A stretch of DNA of 64,000 nt from Homarus americanus (GCF_018991925.1 NW_024737042.1:18183011-18247010); one strand, 5' to 3'; positions 19,401 through 30,290 are shown, counted from the first letter of the stretch. Numbers and translations: made by a program. Notes: generated by a model not told the origin, from the sequence alone.

Positions 19401-20482
19401 CCACTATTGAGTTGGAGCTGTTGGCTGTGGTTTGGGCGATGTCCAAGTGCAGGTTTTACCTCATAGGCCTGCAACACTTTCACCTAGTGACCGACCATCG
19501 CCCGCTTGTCCCGATCCTCAACCACTACACGCTAGACGCCGTTGAGAACCCTCGCCTCCAGCGTCTGAAAGAGAAGCTCTCGGCGTACATCTTCACAGCA
19601 GTGTGGCGTGCTGGTAAGGAGCTCTGCATCCCTGATGCCTTATCCCGCTCTCCTGTCAGCCGCCCTACTCCAGAAGACCATGTGCTCGACGCCGACCTCG
19701 CTCTTTCCGTCAGGACTGTGGTCACTCTCCATGCCGTCCAATCCCTTCGTTCGGACCTGTCACCAGATGACGACAAGGCAATGGAGGACCTTCGAACAGC
19801 GGCCCGAGATGACCCTTCCTACGTCCGACTTGTCGAGTGTGTGAGGAATGGATTTCCTAGCAACCGCTACGATCTTCACAACACCCTGCTCCCGTATTGG
19901 AAACTCCGCGATGAACTCTACTGCGACGGAGACCTTGTTCTGTACGGAGCACGTGTAGTTGTCCCTGCTGCATCACGTCCCCACGTCTTGGCTCGCCTTC
20001 ACGACAGTCACCGTGGAGCTGAGGCCACCAAACGACGTGCACGACAGACTGTGTTCTGGCCCGGCATCAACTCCGACATCTCCAATGTTGTCCGTGCGTG
20101 TGAGCCCTGCCAAGTATTACAACCCAGCCAGCAGCAGGAACCCTTCATGAGTGACGACAACCCCACCCGCCCCTTTGAGTCTGTGTCAGCCGACTTTTTC
20201 TGTGTGTCAGGAAAGTCCTTCCTTGTTATCGTCGACCGTCTCTCTGGTTGGCCGGTTGTCATCAAGTGCAGTAATGACACGACGTCTGCCGCCACCATCA
20301 GCAAGTTCCGCCACTACTTCCGTGACGTGGGCGTTCCTGTGCGCCTGCGAACCGACGGAGGGCCCAGTTCACAAGCCGGGACTTTGCTGTGTTCCTTGAC
20401 CGATGGGGAGTCCGGCATGTGTTGTCATCGCCCCATTACCCGCAGTCCAACGGCCACGCTGAGGCTGCTGTCAAATCCCTGA
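16439..20482 (+). CDS. gag-pol: Gag-Pol polyprotein of gypsy element 1, up to a frameshift in integrase
   Basis: This 1347-residue frame starts at the ATG after the leader. A charged helical region covers residues about 55-100, a capsid-type Gag about 145-330 (FREWRRRWTDYSTM at 153-166), and three zinc knuckles about 350-405, the last being CNVCGRLGHYDKCC. The aspartic protease shows LPDTGADATVIG near 480. RT runs about 620-820 with VVDD at its active site near 802, where YxDD is usual. RNase H follows (TDAS near 950; TDHRPL near 1022). Integrase has its HHCC zinc region near 1190-1225 and the first two catalytic Asp residues near 1251 and 1305. The frame then shifts near 20365 and ends in unrelated residues. 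Particle formation, cDNA synthesis and integration are the known roles of these domains. Confidence 0.95.
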   Translation: MSHALRSRGPSAWMSQADDSPPEMDDQAGHDAPAPTTSRSPSPQYSALSPEIIALLKFMRDERREDEAHRRLADEHRRQAEAERDHQRRLEDSARFEALISRLTVNQAPGSNTASVLTGSDTPSMLPSRPPAPPKAAAQTPPILKPDVNFQTFREWRRRWTDYSTMVDLQSLSQPKQLIQLRMCLSLEVQRVLEHTLQVPPTSSLSVEEVLDVLQRHIKGQQNEALRRRELFSCRQMEGESFDAFYVRLKRASEEVDICLGHHQQCEETQLKQVILMGVKDEELVQRLTSLDSSSSLQDVLTICRSYEAARCATSAIRAPPTAVRAVSRHKKDKKSAPTPSPTTPTPGSFCNNCGKQHGTQVCPAARSTCNSCDRKGHWSLTVRCPAKRVQCNVCGRLGHYDKCCPSNKPKGQRRRKLQLPSTREGRPQSSNQKHDDPGQRSSHIRNVCSPPRPRTKVPQYISVIVTYRSVSSRLQMLPDTGADATVIGSQHLQCLGLSPSDLGPPPKDLRFMAAGSQMTPALGSLQAQVTFGNRSCQAWIDVHNGVPTPLLSYRHCQELAIISQDFPKPILEVKHANRVQKGSSNDPAAALPLPLASDTSPSDARKYFLKEFSDVLVTKSALESKPLKKMAGPPMRIHLRDDAKPFAIYTPRLVPLAFREAVKNELDSMVAQEIIAPTGDDPSPWCHPMVVVAKPRGGVRITTDLSKLNSQVSRPAHPSPTPFAAIRSVNPKARFFTTMDALCGYWQIELAEEDRPLTTFITPHGRYSYCRGPMGFAATGDAFCLRGDMALQGLANCVKVVDDILVYDEDYMDHLHRIYEVLNRCRKHCITLNADKFVLASSSVDFCGYTLSGNGIAADPEKVRAITDFPTPANLTDLRSFIGLVNQLAEFSSDISAAAQPLRPLMSPKRTFLWTPDHDKAFQQVKQALSRPPVLATFDPALPTVLQTDASRLYGVGYALLQDHGGGQFRLVQCGSRFLSDTETRYATIELELLAVVWAMSKCRFYLIGLQHFHLVTDHRPLVPILNHYTLDAVENPRLQRLKEKLSAYIFTAVWRAGKELCIPDALSRSPVSRPTPEDHVLDADLALSVRTVVTLHAVQSLRSDLSPDDDKAMEDLRTAARDDPSYVRLVECVRNGFPSNRYDLHNTLLPYWKLRDELYCDGDLVLYGARVVVPAASRPHVLARLHDSHRGAEATKRRARQTVFWPGINSDISNVVRACEPCQVLQPSQQQEPFMSDDNPTRPFESVSADFFCVSGKSFLVIVDRLSGWPVVIKCSNDTTSAATISKFRHYFRDVGVPVRLRTDGGPSSQAGTLLCSLTDGESGMCCHRPITRSPTATLRLLSNP

Positions 20483-21036
20483 AGCACCTCATCCTTAAGG
20501 TGGCCCCTTCTGGGAACATTGACTGCGAGGCCTTCGACCGGGGTCTTCTTGAACTCCGCAACACACCTAACTACACCGGACGCTCCCCTGCCCAGGTTTT
20601 GTATGGACGCCCCCTTCGTTCTTGTGTCCCTGCTCACCCTCAATCCTTCTCCAAGGAGTGGCAGGCCAAGACAGAGGATTGTGATCGCCGAGCCGCCGAA
20701 CGTGTTCAGGACGTCGTCGCCCGCTACAACGACCACGCCCGTTCTCTCCCCAGGTTGAGTGTCGGCACCCAAGTCCGTGTTCAGGACCCGACCTCCCTAC
20801 GTTGGGACAAAGTAGGCGTAGTCATGGGTCTCGGTAGGTCACGGGACTACCAGGTGCGGTTACCCAGTGGTCGTGTGTGGTGGAGGAACCGCCGTTTTCT
20901 CCGCCCCGTAACAATGCCTTCTGCTGACCCCGCCACCAGTGTTGAGTCCCATACCCTTCCCAGTGATGAAGTCCCTCGACGCTCAGAACGGATCCAAAAG
21001 AAAAGGTCCGCTCAAGACTTTGCTATGAGCGTATAG
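20389..21036 (+). CDS. Integrase C-terminal part of gypsy element 1, downstream of the frameshift
   Basis: This 215-residue frame continues integrase in another frame after a one-base change near 20365. It begins in the core (RHVLSSPHYPQSNGHAEAAV), which supplies the third catalytic residue, Glu. A GRSPAQVLYGRPLRSC block and a C-terminal SH3-like segment follow (GTQVRVQDPTSLRWDKVG, then GRVWWRNRRFLRP). It ends with a TAG at 21034-21036, at the edge of the purine tract and 12 bp before the 3' LTR. The real start is not its own ATG; it is the tail of the upstream polyprotein. A closely similar tail occurs at 58425-58920 in gypsy element 2. Confidence 0.9.
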   Translation: MFLDRWGVRHVLSSPHYPQSNGHAEAAVKSLKHLILKVAPSGNIDCEAFDRGLLELRNTPNYTGRSPAQVLYGRPLRSCVPAHPQSFSKEWQAKTEDCDRRAAERVQDVVARYNDHARSLPRLSVGTQVRVQDPTSLRWDKVGVVMGLGRSRDYQVRLPSGRVWWRNRRFLRPVTMPSADPATSVESHTLPSDEVPRRSERIQKKRSAQDFAMSV

Positions 21037-21048
21037 GGGGGAGGGAGG

Positions 21049-21376
21049 TGTATGTATATTATGTATGCTGGATTATATATTATGTATGTATATTATGTAT
21101 GTGCTCCATTTATGTATTATTTATTCAGCCTAGCTAGCAGCGTGTGGCAATGTTATTACCATATCCCACATGCTTAATTAATGTGCCTGGCGACGTATGG
21201 AAGCTGCTAATGTATCACTTGCCATACGTCGTCTATAGCAGTTGACCAGGAGCCTAGCTGAGGAGAGCACTACTCTCCCTTGTGTACATACTCTTATCCA
21301 GTAAACCGAACCTACAAAACTATACAGGTGTTTGTGTTCTCTCCTGTATATAGAACTTATTATTCAGAACCTAACA
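21049..21376 (+). repeat. 3' LTR of gypsy element 1
   Basis: 328 bp, matching 15557-15885. Most of it looks identical, with differences concentrated at about 21237-21281. It is preceded by a purine tract and followed by the duplicated GAGGT. Confidence 0.95.
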
Positions 21377-21788
21377 GAGGTGACCAACATGGGAACCTAG
21401 CGACTACACCGCCTGATGAAAGCAAAACCCAATAAACTTGGCGATTGGCAGACCATTGAAACTCTCCCTACCCCCAGTTGTTGCAGCTACCTGCATCACT
21501 GGAGCACGAAAATGGAGAGCAAAGATATGTGGTTGCAGCCTCACCACATAAATCAATTCATCCCCAAAAGCCCTCTGGCGACATGGGCGGCATAGATAAG
21601 ATGGTCGTTTATGCACTGGGATCTAGGCAGCAATGCAATCCGGTCCTGCTCACCCCACATGGGGAGGGGGCTAGAAAAGGTACCCTAAACATAGCCTGCC
21701 TAAAAAAAAAAAGAAAAAAGAAAAATGACCGGACAACCGCACCTAGTAAGGTCATCCTAATGCGGTCGAAAACAGAATCGTAATCACA

Positions 21789-22929
21789 ATGGAAAACAAA
21801 AACAAATCATATAACCTCTTATGGTCGTTGGATGGGATGAGAGGATCCTTCTGGTTACTGACGCAAATGAGAATCCTGAAAGAATTACTGCCCATGTGGC
21901 AAAAAAATATCTCTAGATATAATATCGACATAGCAGTCATTAGTGAGTCCCAGCTCCTGGATGAGGGTGGATTCACGGTCCGAGGGTCCGGATAATACTT
22001 TCTTCTGGAAGGGTAAGCCTGCTCTGAGAGAAACCACATTTATGGAGTTGACTTTACCATTCGTTAATTCATCCTACCTAGGTTAACGGAAATGTGTGCT
22101 GGGGTCAGCGAGCACCTCACGATGCTCTGAGTCTCACTGAATTACTCACGACATTCCTTCTTAATCAGTGCATATGCCCAAACACTGGATGCAGAGAATG
22201 ATATAAAGGAGGCCTTTTACTCCAACCTTGATAGTCAGAGAATATAAGGTTGTGCTCCTACGTGACATCAATGCCAGAGTTGGCAGAGATACTGACTTAT
22301 GGCAGGAGAAACATAGGGAGTAATGGAGTGGGCAAATGTAATACCAACGACCTACATCTCCTTAGGCAGTGTGCTGAATACAACCTTACTATCACCAACA
22401 CCTTGTTTAGGCAGGCATTTCATTGCTTAAAGCATTGTCAATGAAAGAGATCGCCGAGATGTCCTCATCACCCAAGCCATGCGTGACCCAGACCACTGTG
22501 ACACAGATCATCGGCTCGTCTGAACAAAACTCCCCCTTCATGTCGCCCCAAACAGATGAAGGCAACAAACCTCCAAAAGAGGTTTTGATACCAAGACTGA
22601 AATATCAAGTAGCAGCACACTCTACCAGAGAGCAGCTCGATGATGGGCTAATAAACAACCCAACAACAAACAACTCCAATATGAATGCCGAATGGGGTAT
22701 CCTCAACGCTCCCATCAGAAAAACCAGGAGAGAAACCCTCTGCCAGATCGAAAGAAAACACCAGGAGGGGTTTAATGAAAATAACCAGGAAATCAAAGTA
22801 CTCGTAAATTTTATACGTGAAGCTTTCACTGAACGGCAAAACAACCCTCAGTCTCAGACCAAAGTTAATACCTTCCGCAAGAAGAAAGCAGAGGCCCAGT
22901 GCGAACTTCGCACACTAATGAACGAATAG
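21789..22929 (+). pseudogene. RTE-like LINE copy 1: broken endonuclease domain
   Basis: Segments in different frames match an AP-endonuclease-like (exonuclease-endonuclease-phosphatase fold) domain. They are SRYNIDIAVISESQLLDEGG at about 21913, an ISSNGVGKCNTND-type block near 22310-22350 (here GSNGVGKCNTND), and TNTLFRQ near 22400. A linker with REQLDDGLINNP and EWGILNAPIRKTRRE follows (about 22630-22730). This domain nicks the target for LINE insertion. Frameshifts and stops separate the segments, so no functional protein is made. The same blocks occur in reverse at 61997-62754 (copy 2). Confidence 0.75.
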
Positions 22930-23189
22930 TTGATAAATAAAGTGTGTGAAACGCAAAAATTGGCAGATCATCACAAAATTAATAAATTTTTAAATTCCAC
23001 TAAATCAATGTATGGCCCAATTACTCATGGCGCGGTCTCCCCCCGCTCATCCAACGGTAACACACTAATTAAAACGAAAAATACATCCGTCAGTGATGGA
23101 AAGAACATTACCAACCGAAACACCAATGTAGATATCCTGGCTACCCAGCAGGTCCCTCAGCACCCAGAGCTGACCCAGCTCAACTATCC

Positions 23190-24749
23190 TCCATCCCTGG
23201 ATGACGCAGCACTGCCTTGAAGCAGATGAAATTAACAAAGCTATAGGACCTGATAGATTGCCAGTTGAGGTGTATAAAGCAGGAGGGTCTCTGCTTACCA
23301 GGAGTTTCGACTTTTTCCAGGAGAATATATGGGACAAAGAGGAAATTCCTCGAGATCTTCAAGACGCGTATATCGTCAATAGTTGTAAGAACAAGAGAGA
23401 TCGGTCAGACTGTGGCAATTACCGTGGGATTTTGCTGCTGTGCGTAGCTTGCAAGTTTATCTACTGAGTCTTCGTAAAGACTTCTACTTGAGGCGTAAAA
23501 CTTCCTCCCAGAATCTCAATGTGGCTTCAGACCATCACGTAGCACCACTGACATGTTCCTTGCTGCCCACCAGATACAGGAAACGTGCAGAGAACAGCGT
23601 CGTGACATGTACATGGCTTTCATCGGCCTGACTAAGGCTTTCTTCGACTCTACCAACAGGGAATCCCTCTGGCGGACCCTCAGCTGTTTTGGCTGCCCAC
23701 CAAAATTCATCTTAATTGTGAGGCAGTGTCTTGCACAGTGGCACCCAGTACGAGTTATTCCCCATCCAAATGGGGGTAAAACAAGGATGTGTACTGGCAC
23801 CAACTCTCTTTTCCATTTTCTTGGCTGCCTTCCTTATATACTCATGCCAGTGAGAATTTAACCGGCGGGGTGGACATCTAATACCGGATTAACGGACTTT
23901 TCAACATAAGACGACTCCAGGCAGGAAGAAAGGTGTTAGTCACTTCCATCACTGAACTTCAGTATGCAAACGACCTCATCCTAGTCGCTCATACAGAATT
24001 CGACCTACAGTAGCTCCTGAACACCTATGCAGATGCGTAGGCACACTTCGGCCTTGAGATGAATCTACATAAGACTCAGACTCTCTTTCAGCCTGCAACT
24101 GGTTCATCCACACGTTCACCATCCATCCAGCTTAATGGTACTACCCACTTTCAGTATCTCGGCTCCCACCTGTCCACCACCGCGGACATCGTTGAAGAGA
24201 TTCAACAGTGCATCAGATGTGCATCCCAAGCCTTTAGCAAACTCCGTACCCGTGTCTTCAGCTGTAGAGAGCTGGCAAAATTATCTACAATGTTACACGT
24301 ATATCGGACAGTGGTCCTTTCCACCCTGCTCTATGGCAGCGAGACATGGGTCACATACAGGAAGCATCTCAGGGAACTTAAGAACTTTCACCAACGTGGT
24401 CTACGTTTCATCCTCCGAGTTAGCTGGGAAAGCAAGAGAACAAATGCCATTATTCTCACTGACACCTACTGTAGGAGTATCTAGGCTACCTTTATCCATG
24501 AACATCTACATTGGACTGGCCATGTTATTCGCAACGAACGACAGTAGACTGCCAAAGCAGCTAGTTTACAGTAACCGAACGAAAGGTAAACATAACTCTG
24601 GCGGGCATTGGAAATGGTTTAAGGATAGTCTTAAGACAAACCTAAAAAAGTGTCAAATCGACTTTCTCACTTTGGAGATTATCACTTCACACCGTAATAC
24701 TTGGAGGAGCACCACGCGAGAACCTGTAAATACTTTCGAGTTAGCCTGA
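23190..24749 (+). pseudogene. RTE-like LINE copy 1: broken reverse transcriptase and C-terminal region
   Basis: Broken frames carry GPDRLPVEVYKAGG (23246-23287), RSDCGNYRGILLL (about 23404-23442), motif A as GLTKAFFDSTNRESLW (about 23626), FGCPPKFI, and after several frameshifts the thumb and C-terminal region LHVYRTVVLSTLLYGSETWV (about 24294-24353). A KGKHNSGGHWK region follows near 24580. The motif C box cannot be read cleanly. RT and endonuclease would copy LINE RNA at the nicked target. Copy 3 at 54311-55892 is a better preserved relative. Confidence 0.8.
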
Positions 24750-24975
24750 CTGCATACTAAGGCAGACACGCGCAAGCGCCGGAAAGACGCTGCTATCGCC
24801 CCTCCTGCACTAGATGTAGCCCTGCACACGTGCTACATCTGTTGACGGCCCTGCCGGTCCCATATCGGCCTCTCTAGTCACCTTAAAGCTCACTAACGAA
24901 GGTGACATCCTTAATAATTCATATCATTGTATCATAGCTGGATGATCGTCATACTTGATTCTGAGTGACAGCAAG

Positions 24976-25325
24976 GTAGTAGTAATAGTAGTATTATGCG
25001 AGCTCACACAGGTAAAAAAAAAGAGGAAAATGTCCATCTCTGTACACAGCATTATATTACTTAGTCTTAATAATGCATCCCTGTGCCATCTACTGTACAA
25101 TATTGGTAAATGTTGATTTGAGCAGTAATTTGTCCATCTTCGACTGAATGGTATGTCTATAAATGGTGACAAAAATAAAGAAAGCAATTAATAAAATAAG
25201 ATATAATTAATTTAGAAGGACAGCGTCCCCCCCCCTCCTCCCTCCCTACCACTCTGTCGGCATGGAAAACTATTTATTTAACAAGTATTTGCTTAGGGTG
25301 GTGTCCTCAGTGTAAAGCATGGGGA
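24976..25325. other. Spacer with short TAG-type repeats, no gene
   Basis: TAGTAGTAATAGTAGTATTA at about 24978-24997 follows the RTE-like 3' end. The rest holds a C-run at about 25226-25240 and no recognisable frame. Confidence 0.6.
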
Positions 25326-25349
25326 GGTTAGGTTAGGTTAGGTTAGGTA
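25326..25349 (+). repeat. (TTAGG)n tract, upstream side of the Jockey-like LINE
   Basis: About four to five units of TTAGG, the arthropod telomere pentamer, in the same orientation as the tract at 28614-28634 that follows the LINE's A-run. Confidence 0.9.
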
Positions 25350-25689
25350 GTAAGCAACTATCAAACAGGGAGGTACTTTCGCCTGGGAAGATAGTGGAAG
25401 CATAATGGTAGACCCTGCTGCCCTATGGCATCACGAAAATCGTGACCAAGTCCCAGGTTGCTGATCTGTCTTTCTGCCTCATTTACACACACATTTGCAG
25501 GGTCTTAATTGTCTTTCTTACTATTGACAACACAACATATATAACCGTACTCACTCTTGATCTGTTCTATTCTTCTACTCTTTTATTCTCCTATGTTATC
25601 AGTTGACAATTATATTGAAGCGCGGCTTTCTATAATGGGTCCGACTGGTCGGGAAGGTTGCAGACTGAAGCACCCACCTGATCATCATC

Positions 25690-26400
25690 AAACTACTGGG
25701 GCCTCAACTGATGTCACCGCGGTTGCCGGAGGATCGGCTTTTTTCACACTTCATTTTTCCAACATTCGCGGCCTTGGATCCAATTTTCCTTCTGTGGAGC
25801 ACCGTCTATTAACCTCTTCCCCCGACCTCTTGCTACTATCTGAACTTCAACTGACCAAAGAAGCTTCAGCCAAACCTTTTCAAGCCTCCAACGACAACCT
25901 TTATACCTCTTTCCGCTCTAAGGGAGGTGTATGCGCCTAACACGTACACCTATAGCTCGACTTATGGATCTTGAATCTTCTCTTTAGGATGTCATCTGGT
26001 TCAAAATATCTCTACCAAATGTGACTATTTTTCTTTGTTTCCTATACTTTTCTCCCAACTCTACCAACAATTTGGAACTGTTTGGCTATCTCACTTCTTG
26101 CCATGAATCGTTGTTAGCCGCACACCCCAATACCGAGATCCTCTACCTCGGGGATTTAAATGAACATCACAGAGAGTGGTTTGGCTCTGCAAGGGATCAC
26201 CCAGGTGTAACTGAGGCACTCTCTTTTTCCTAATTTAATGATCTGCAACAAATTATTAAACACCCTACACGTGTTCCTGATCGACACGATCAACTTAGCA
26301 ACATAAAATCTTGATCTTTGTGTTACCTCTAACCCCTCACACTATTCATACTCAATTCTGCCCCCTAAGGGTTTTCTGATCACAATCTTATTTATATTAA
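25690..26400 (+). pseudogene. Endonuclease region of the Jockey-like LINE
   Basis: An open frame at 25557-25940 contains LHFSNIRGLGSNFPSVEHRL and SPDLLLLSELQLTKEA, the N-terminal blocks of a Jockey-type AP-like endonuclease. After a stop, the frame at 26021-26233 has NTEILYLGDLNEHHREW, matching the GDFN block (here GDLN). A GFSDHNLIYI-like segment, the SDH block, lies near 26370-26400. The catalytic order is right, but several stops and frame changes interrupt it. A following region at 26480-26794 (FFSDFPWDECCF, CADNIAGVIQGGMSAFIP) is the linker before RT. Confidence 0.75.
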
Positions 26401-26979
26401 ATCAAATTGGGCACGACTACCTCCCCCACCTCCCTCTAAACGTCAACTATGGCACTATCGGAAGACAAGCTGGCAATCTTTGCGAGAATTCTTCTCCGAC
26501 TTTCCTTGGGATGAATGTTGCTTTTCCTCTCGGGACGCCTCGGTATGTGCTGACAACATTGCTGGGGTTATACAGGGTGGTATGAGTGCATTTATTCCAA
26601 CTTCTAACAAAACTTTCACTTTACAATCATGGTTTAATCGCTCCTGCTCTCTTGCATGTAGGGAGAGAGTTGCTCTATCTCCTTCTCCTATTACCCACTC
26701 CTCTTTCATTACTTCTAGGAATCGTTGTAAGCGTTATTTTATAAAAAGAAAGACCGCTGTCCTAATTAACTCTTCTTCCAAGAAATCCTTCTGATCCTTA
26801 ACCAAAAACATCTGCATTACTACTGCACTCCTTCTTTTCCTCCTCTCTTCCGAACTGATAATTCTATAGCCAACTCTCTCCCTGATAAAGACACTGTCTT
26901 TGGCACCTTATTCTCCTCTAACTCCACCTTAGACAATTCCAACTCTCTTCCTCCTACCCCTGCACCTCCTACTGAACCT

Positions 26980-28500
26980 ATGAACTTTCCTATAATCTCC
27001 ACTCGTAGGGTTGCTGGTGTGTTATCCAGGTTGGATGTGAGTAAGGCGCATGGACCGGACGGAATACCCCCTCGTGTTCTGATGGAGTGTGCTGAAATTC
27101 TATCTCCTGTGCTTGCTCGCCACTTTTGCCTTTACCTCAAAACCCAAATTTGTCCTTCTTGGAAGCATGCCTTGGTTCAGCCCACCCCGAAGAAGGGTGA
27201 CCATTCTAACCCCTGTAACTATCGCCCCATTGGCCTAACTTCATCCCTCTCTAAAATTTTCGAAATTATCTTAAACTCTCATTTTCTCCGTCACATTGAA
27301 CGCCTTTTTCTTTTGTCGGATCACCAGTATGTTTTTCGCCAGGTGATCTGCTCTCCTATTGCACCCGTCTTTGGTCATCCTCTCTTAGAGATTATGGGGA
27401 AACTTTCGTCGTGGCCCTCGACATCTCCAAATCATTTGACAGGATACAACACAAGTCTTTGCTTTCTAAACTCCCCTCTTATGTTTCTCTCGCCCACTTT
27501 GTTCTCTAATTTCTAGCTTCTTTGAGAACTGATACAAGGCAGTTGTTGTTAAAGGATCGACCTATTGCTCCTTCTCTACCAATAGTGGTGTCCCACAGGG
27601 TTCTGTTCTTTCACCTACTCCCTTCCTTCTTTTTATCAATGATTTACTTCACAATACATCTAACTATATTTATTCTTTTGCTGATGATTCCACTCTTCAC
27701 TCTTCTTCACATTTTTCCCTTCCCCTTAATTCTCAAACTAGATCTGTTTCCAGAGCTGATGTCGTTTCATCTATCAATGCGGATCTGTGCAGCATCTCCG
27801 AATGGGGAGGTAGAAACTTGGTTAAATTCAATAGTAATAAAACTCAGTATTTACCAATTACACTTTCCAAATTAGATGGTCTCCCACTAATCACATTTCC
27901 TCCAATATGTCATGGAAGCCACACATCCACAACATTGCTAAAGCTGCCTCCCGAAAGCTGGGAATGCTGTACAGATGCCGTAGCTACTTCACTGCTGAGC
28001 AGTTTATAAGTGATTCATTCGTCCTAACTTGGAGTACTGTTCTCATGCAGTAGCTAGGGTGGCTCTTCTTCTGCCAATTGTTAGATAGGGTGGAATCAAA
28101 GGAATTTCGTCTTATTAACTCTCCCCTTTAGTTGACCTGATAAAAACAATTATTTTACATCTTCAGAATTATTCAACACTGTAATTCAACAATAATCTTT
28201 CTTCCCTTTCTCTTCGCCCCAATGTTGCATCACTCATTCTTTTTTACAGGTACTTTAACGGGCAATATTCGGTGGATTTGGCATCCTGTGTACTGCCGGC
28301 AAGACCGTGGGCTCGTAACACTCGTCTTGCCCGCGGTGCCCACAGTTTCTCTGTGGTTGACGGTCACACTAGAATAATCTTTAAAAGTACATCCTTCTTT
28401 CTTCACACAGCCAAACTGTGGAATGCTCTGCCTTTTTCTGTTTCCAATCTGTCTCACTTTAAAAGCTGGTTTTCCGCCATCTTCGTGGTGTGGATTAATA
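26980..28500 (+). pseudogene. Reverse transcriptase and C-terminal region of the Jockey-like LINE
   Basis: The frame at 26980-27516 starts with VSKAHGPDGIPPRVL, then SWKHALVQPTPKKGDHSNPC and NYRPIGLTSSLSKIFE, the fingers of a Jockey/BS-type RT. LSDHQYVFRQ follows. Motif A is visible only after a frame change (DISKSFDRI, about 27418-27444). GVPQGSVLSP is readable near 27588-27617 and the FADDSTLH motif C near 27676-27699. The C-terminal block LARGAHSFSVVDGH, then AKLWNALPFSV, lies at 28332-28445. The coding order is complete but interrupted many times. Confidence 0.85.
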
Positions 28501-28613
28501 TGGCCTTTTTCTTTTCTATTTATAATATATTTTTACTCTTATTTTTTTCGCCCCCTAGGCCCGTTGTGGGTCGATGACCTATGCCCGGGTTGGGTTTTCC
28601 CCGTAAAAAAAAA

Positions 28614-28634
28614 GTTAGGTTAGGTTAGGTTAGT
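28614..28634 (+). repeat. (TTAGG)n tract, downstream side of the Jockey-like LINE
   Basis: About four units of GTTAG directly after the LINE's A-run, in the same phase family and orientation as 25326-25349. Confidence 0.9.
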
Positions 28635-29613
<979 letters not shown>

Positions 29614-29835
29614 ATTACAAGAAAAACATCCAAAATTTTGGGCCCTAAAATCCCGCCTTAACATTTTGTCTTTTATTTATGTTTTTCATCTCACAACATA
29701 ACACGCCTTAATGTGATGTGAACTCTGCTTGAAATGTTTTATTCATCTGCATTTGCGGTGGGGCCAGCAAGCACCATCCCTCTCCACACCTGCCACCACT
29801 AATAATGGGGAAATGTTGGGAGCCAGGCAGGGAGG

Positions 29836-30090
29836 CGACCCCATGGTGGTGTTAGGGCGTCTTGTGCAACATGATGCAGATTACCCCGCGGTGGTGTTGA
29901 GGTGTCTTGCGCAACATGATGCAGGCGACCCCGTGGTGGTGTTGAGGCGTCTTGTGCAACATGATTCAGGCAACTTCGTAGTGGTGTTGGGGCTTCTTGT
30001 GCAACATGATGCAGATTACCCCGTGGTGGTGTTGAGGCGTCTTGCGCAACATGATGCAGGCGACCCCGTGGTGGTGTTGAGGTGTCTTTC
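29836..30090. repeat. Minisatellite, 45-bp unit, about 5.5 copies
   Basis: The unit contains GTGGTGGTGTTGAGGCGTCT, then TGTGCAACATGATGCAGGCG and ACCCC. Copies differ by a few bases, alternating between GATTACCCCG and GCGACCCCG at one position. Because 45 is a multiple of three, both strands stay open: the plus strand repeats a 15-residue unit (VVLRRLVQHDAGDPV), the minus strand a unit with HHVAQDASTPPRG. I regard the long frames (29729-30289 plus, 29799-30095 minus) as by-products of the repeat, not proven genes. Confidence 0.9.
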
Positions 30091-30290
30091 AACAAGAGCC
30101 ATCACTTGTTTACTCAGGAAAATTCGCGAGATGCGTGTGCTATGTGAGGGTGTTCCTCCCTGCCAGGCTCTACCCGTCATCACGACACTCCGCCGACAGC
30201 TGATCCCGTTCTCGAATCCATTAACAAATAATTTATTGCTACTTAATTACTCCTACCTTTTGAACCACCTGAATATTAGCCCCAGCTGAT

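Larger units (their letters stand above)
15557..21376 (+). mobile_element. Ty3/gypsy retrotransposon 1, nearly complete
   Basis: A 5.8-kb element with two LTRs of 329 and 328 bp, a candidate primer-binding site, a 550-bp leader, one long gag-pol frame broken once, and a purine tract (21034-21048) before the 3' LTR. The 5-bp duplication GAGGT at 15552-15556 and 21377-21381 marks a clean insertion into the RTE-like LINE. Gene order is gag, protease, RT, RNase H, integrase. No env is present. Only one frameshift separates it from a complete coding set, so it is the best preserved element in the window. Confidence 0.95.
15130..24975 (+). mobile_element. RTE-like LINE, copy 1, interrupted by a gypsy element
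   Basis: The 5' part (about 15130-15556) and the main body (21377-24975) are one LINE interrupted by 15557-21376. The 5' part aligns with the reverse complement of 63610-63960 (for example GGCTATGGGAGTAAACCC). The 21377 flank continues that alignment, so the two pieces were once joined. The body encodes an AP-like endonuclease, then RT, then a C-terminal region, all broken by stops and frameshifts. The 3' end matches the copy at 59217-59419 and finishes near TAG-rich repeats. Assignment to the RTE-like clade is from remembered family hallmarks. Confidence 0.85.
25350..28613 (+). mobile_element. Jockey-like LINE, decayed, ending in a short A-run
   Basis: The element carries an endonuclease region (about 25740-26400), an RT region (about 26980-27900), a C-terminal region (about 28270-28480), a 3' end (GGCCCGTTGTGGGTCGATGACC at 28559-28580) and nine A residues at 28605-28613. 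All coding parts have stops or frameshifts. TTAGG tracts lie just upstream and directly after the A-run. The 5' limit is inferred from the upstream TTAGG tract and could be wrong. No ORF1 (Gag-like) is visible. Confidence 0.8.

Noticed and set aside
17216..20772. Many frames antisense or out of phase within gypsy element 1
   Set aside because: They are shadows of the long gag-pol frame with no domain of their own.
29729..30289. 186-residue plus-strand frame and its antisense partner
   Set aside because: Openness is explained by the 45-bp repeat period; no start context or domain supports a gene.
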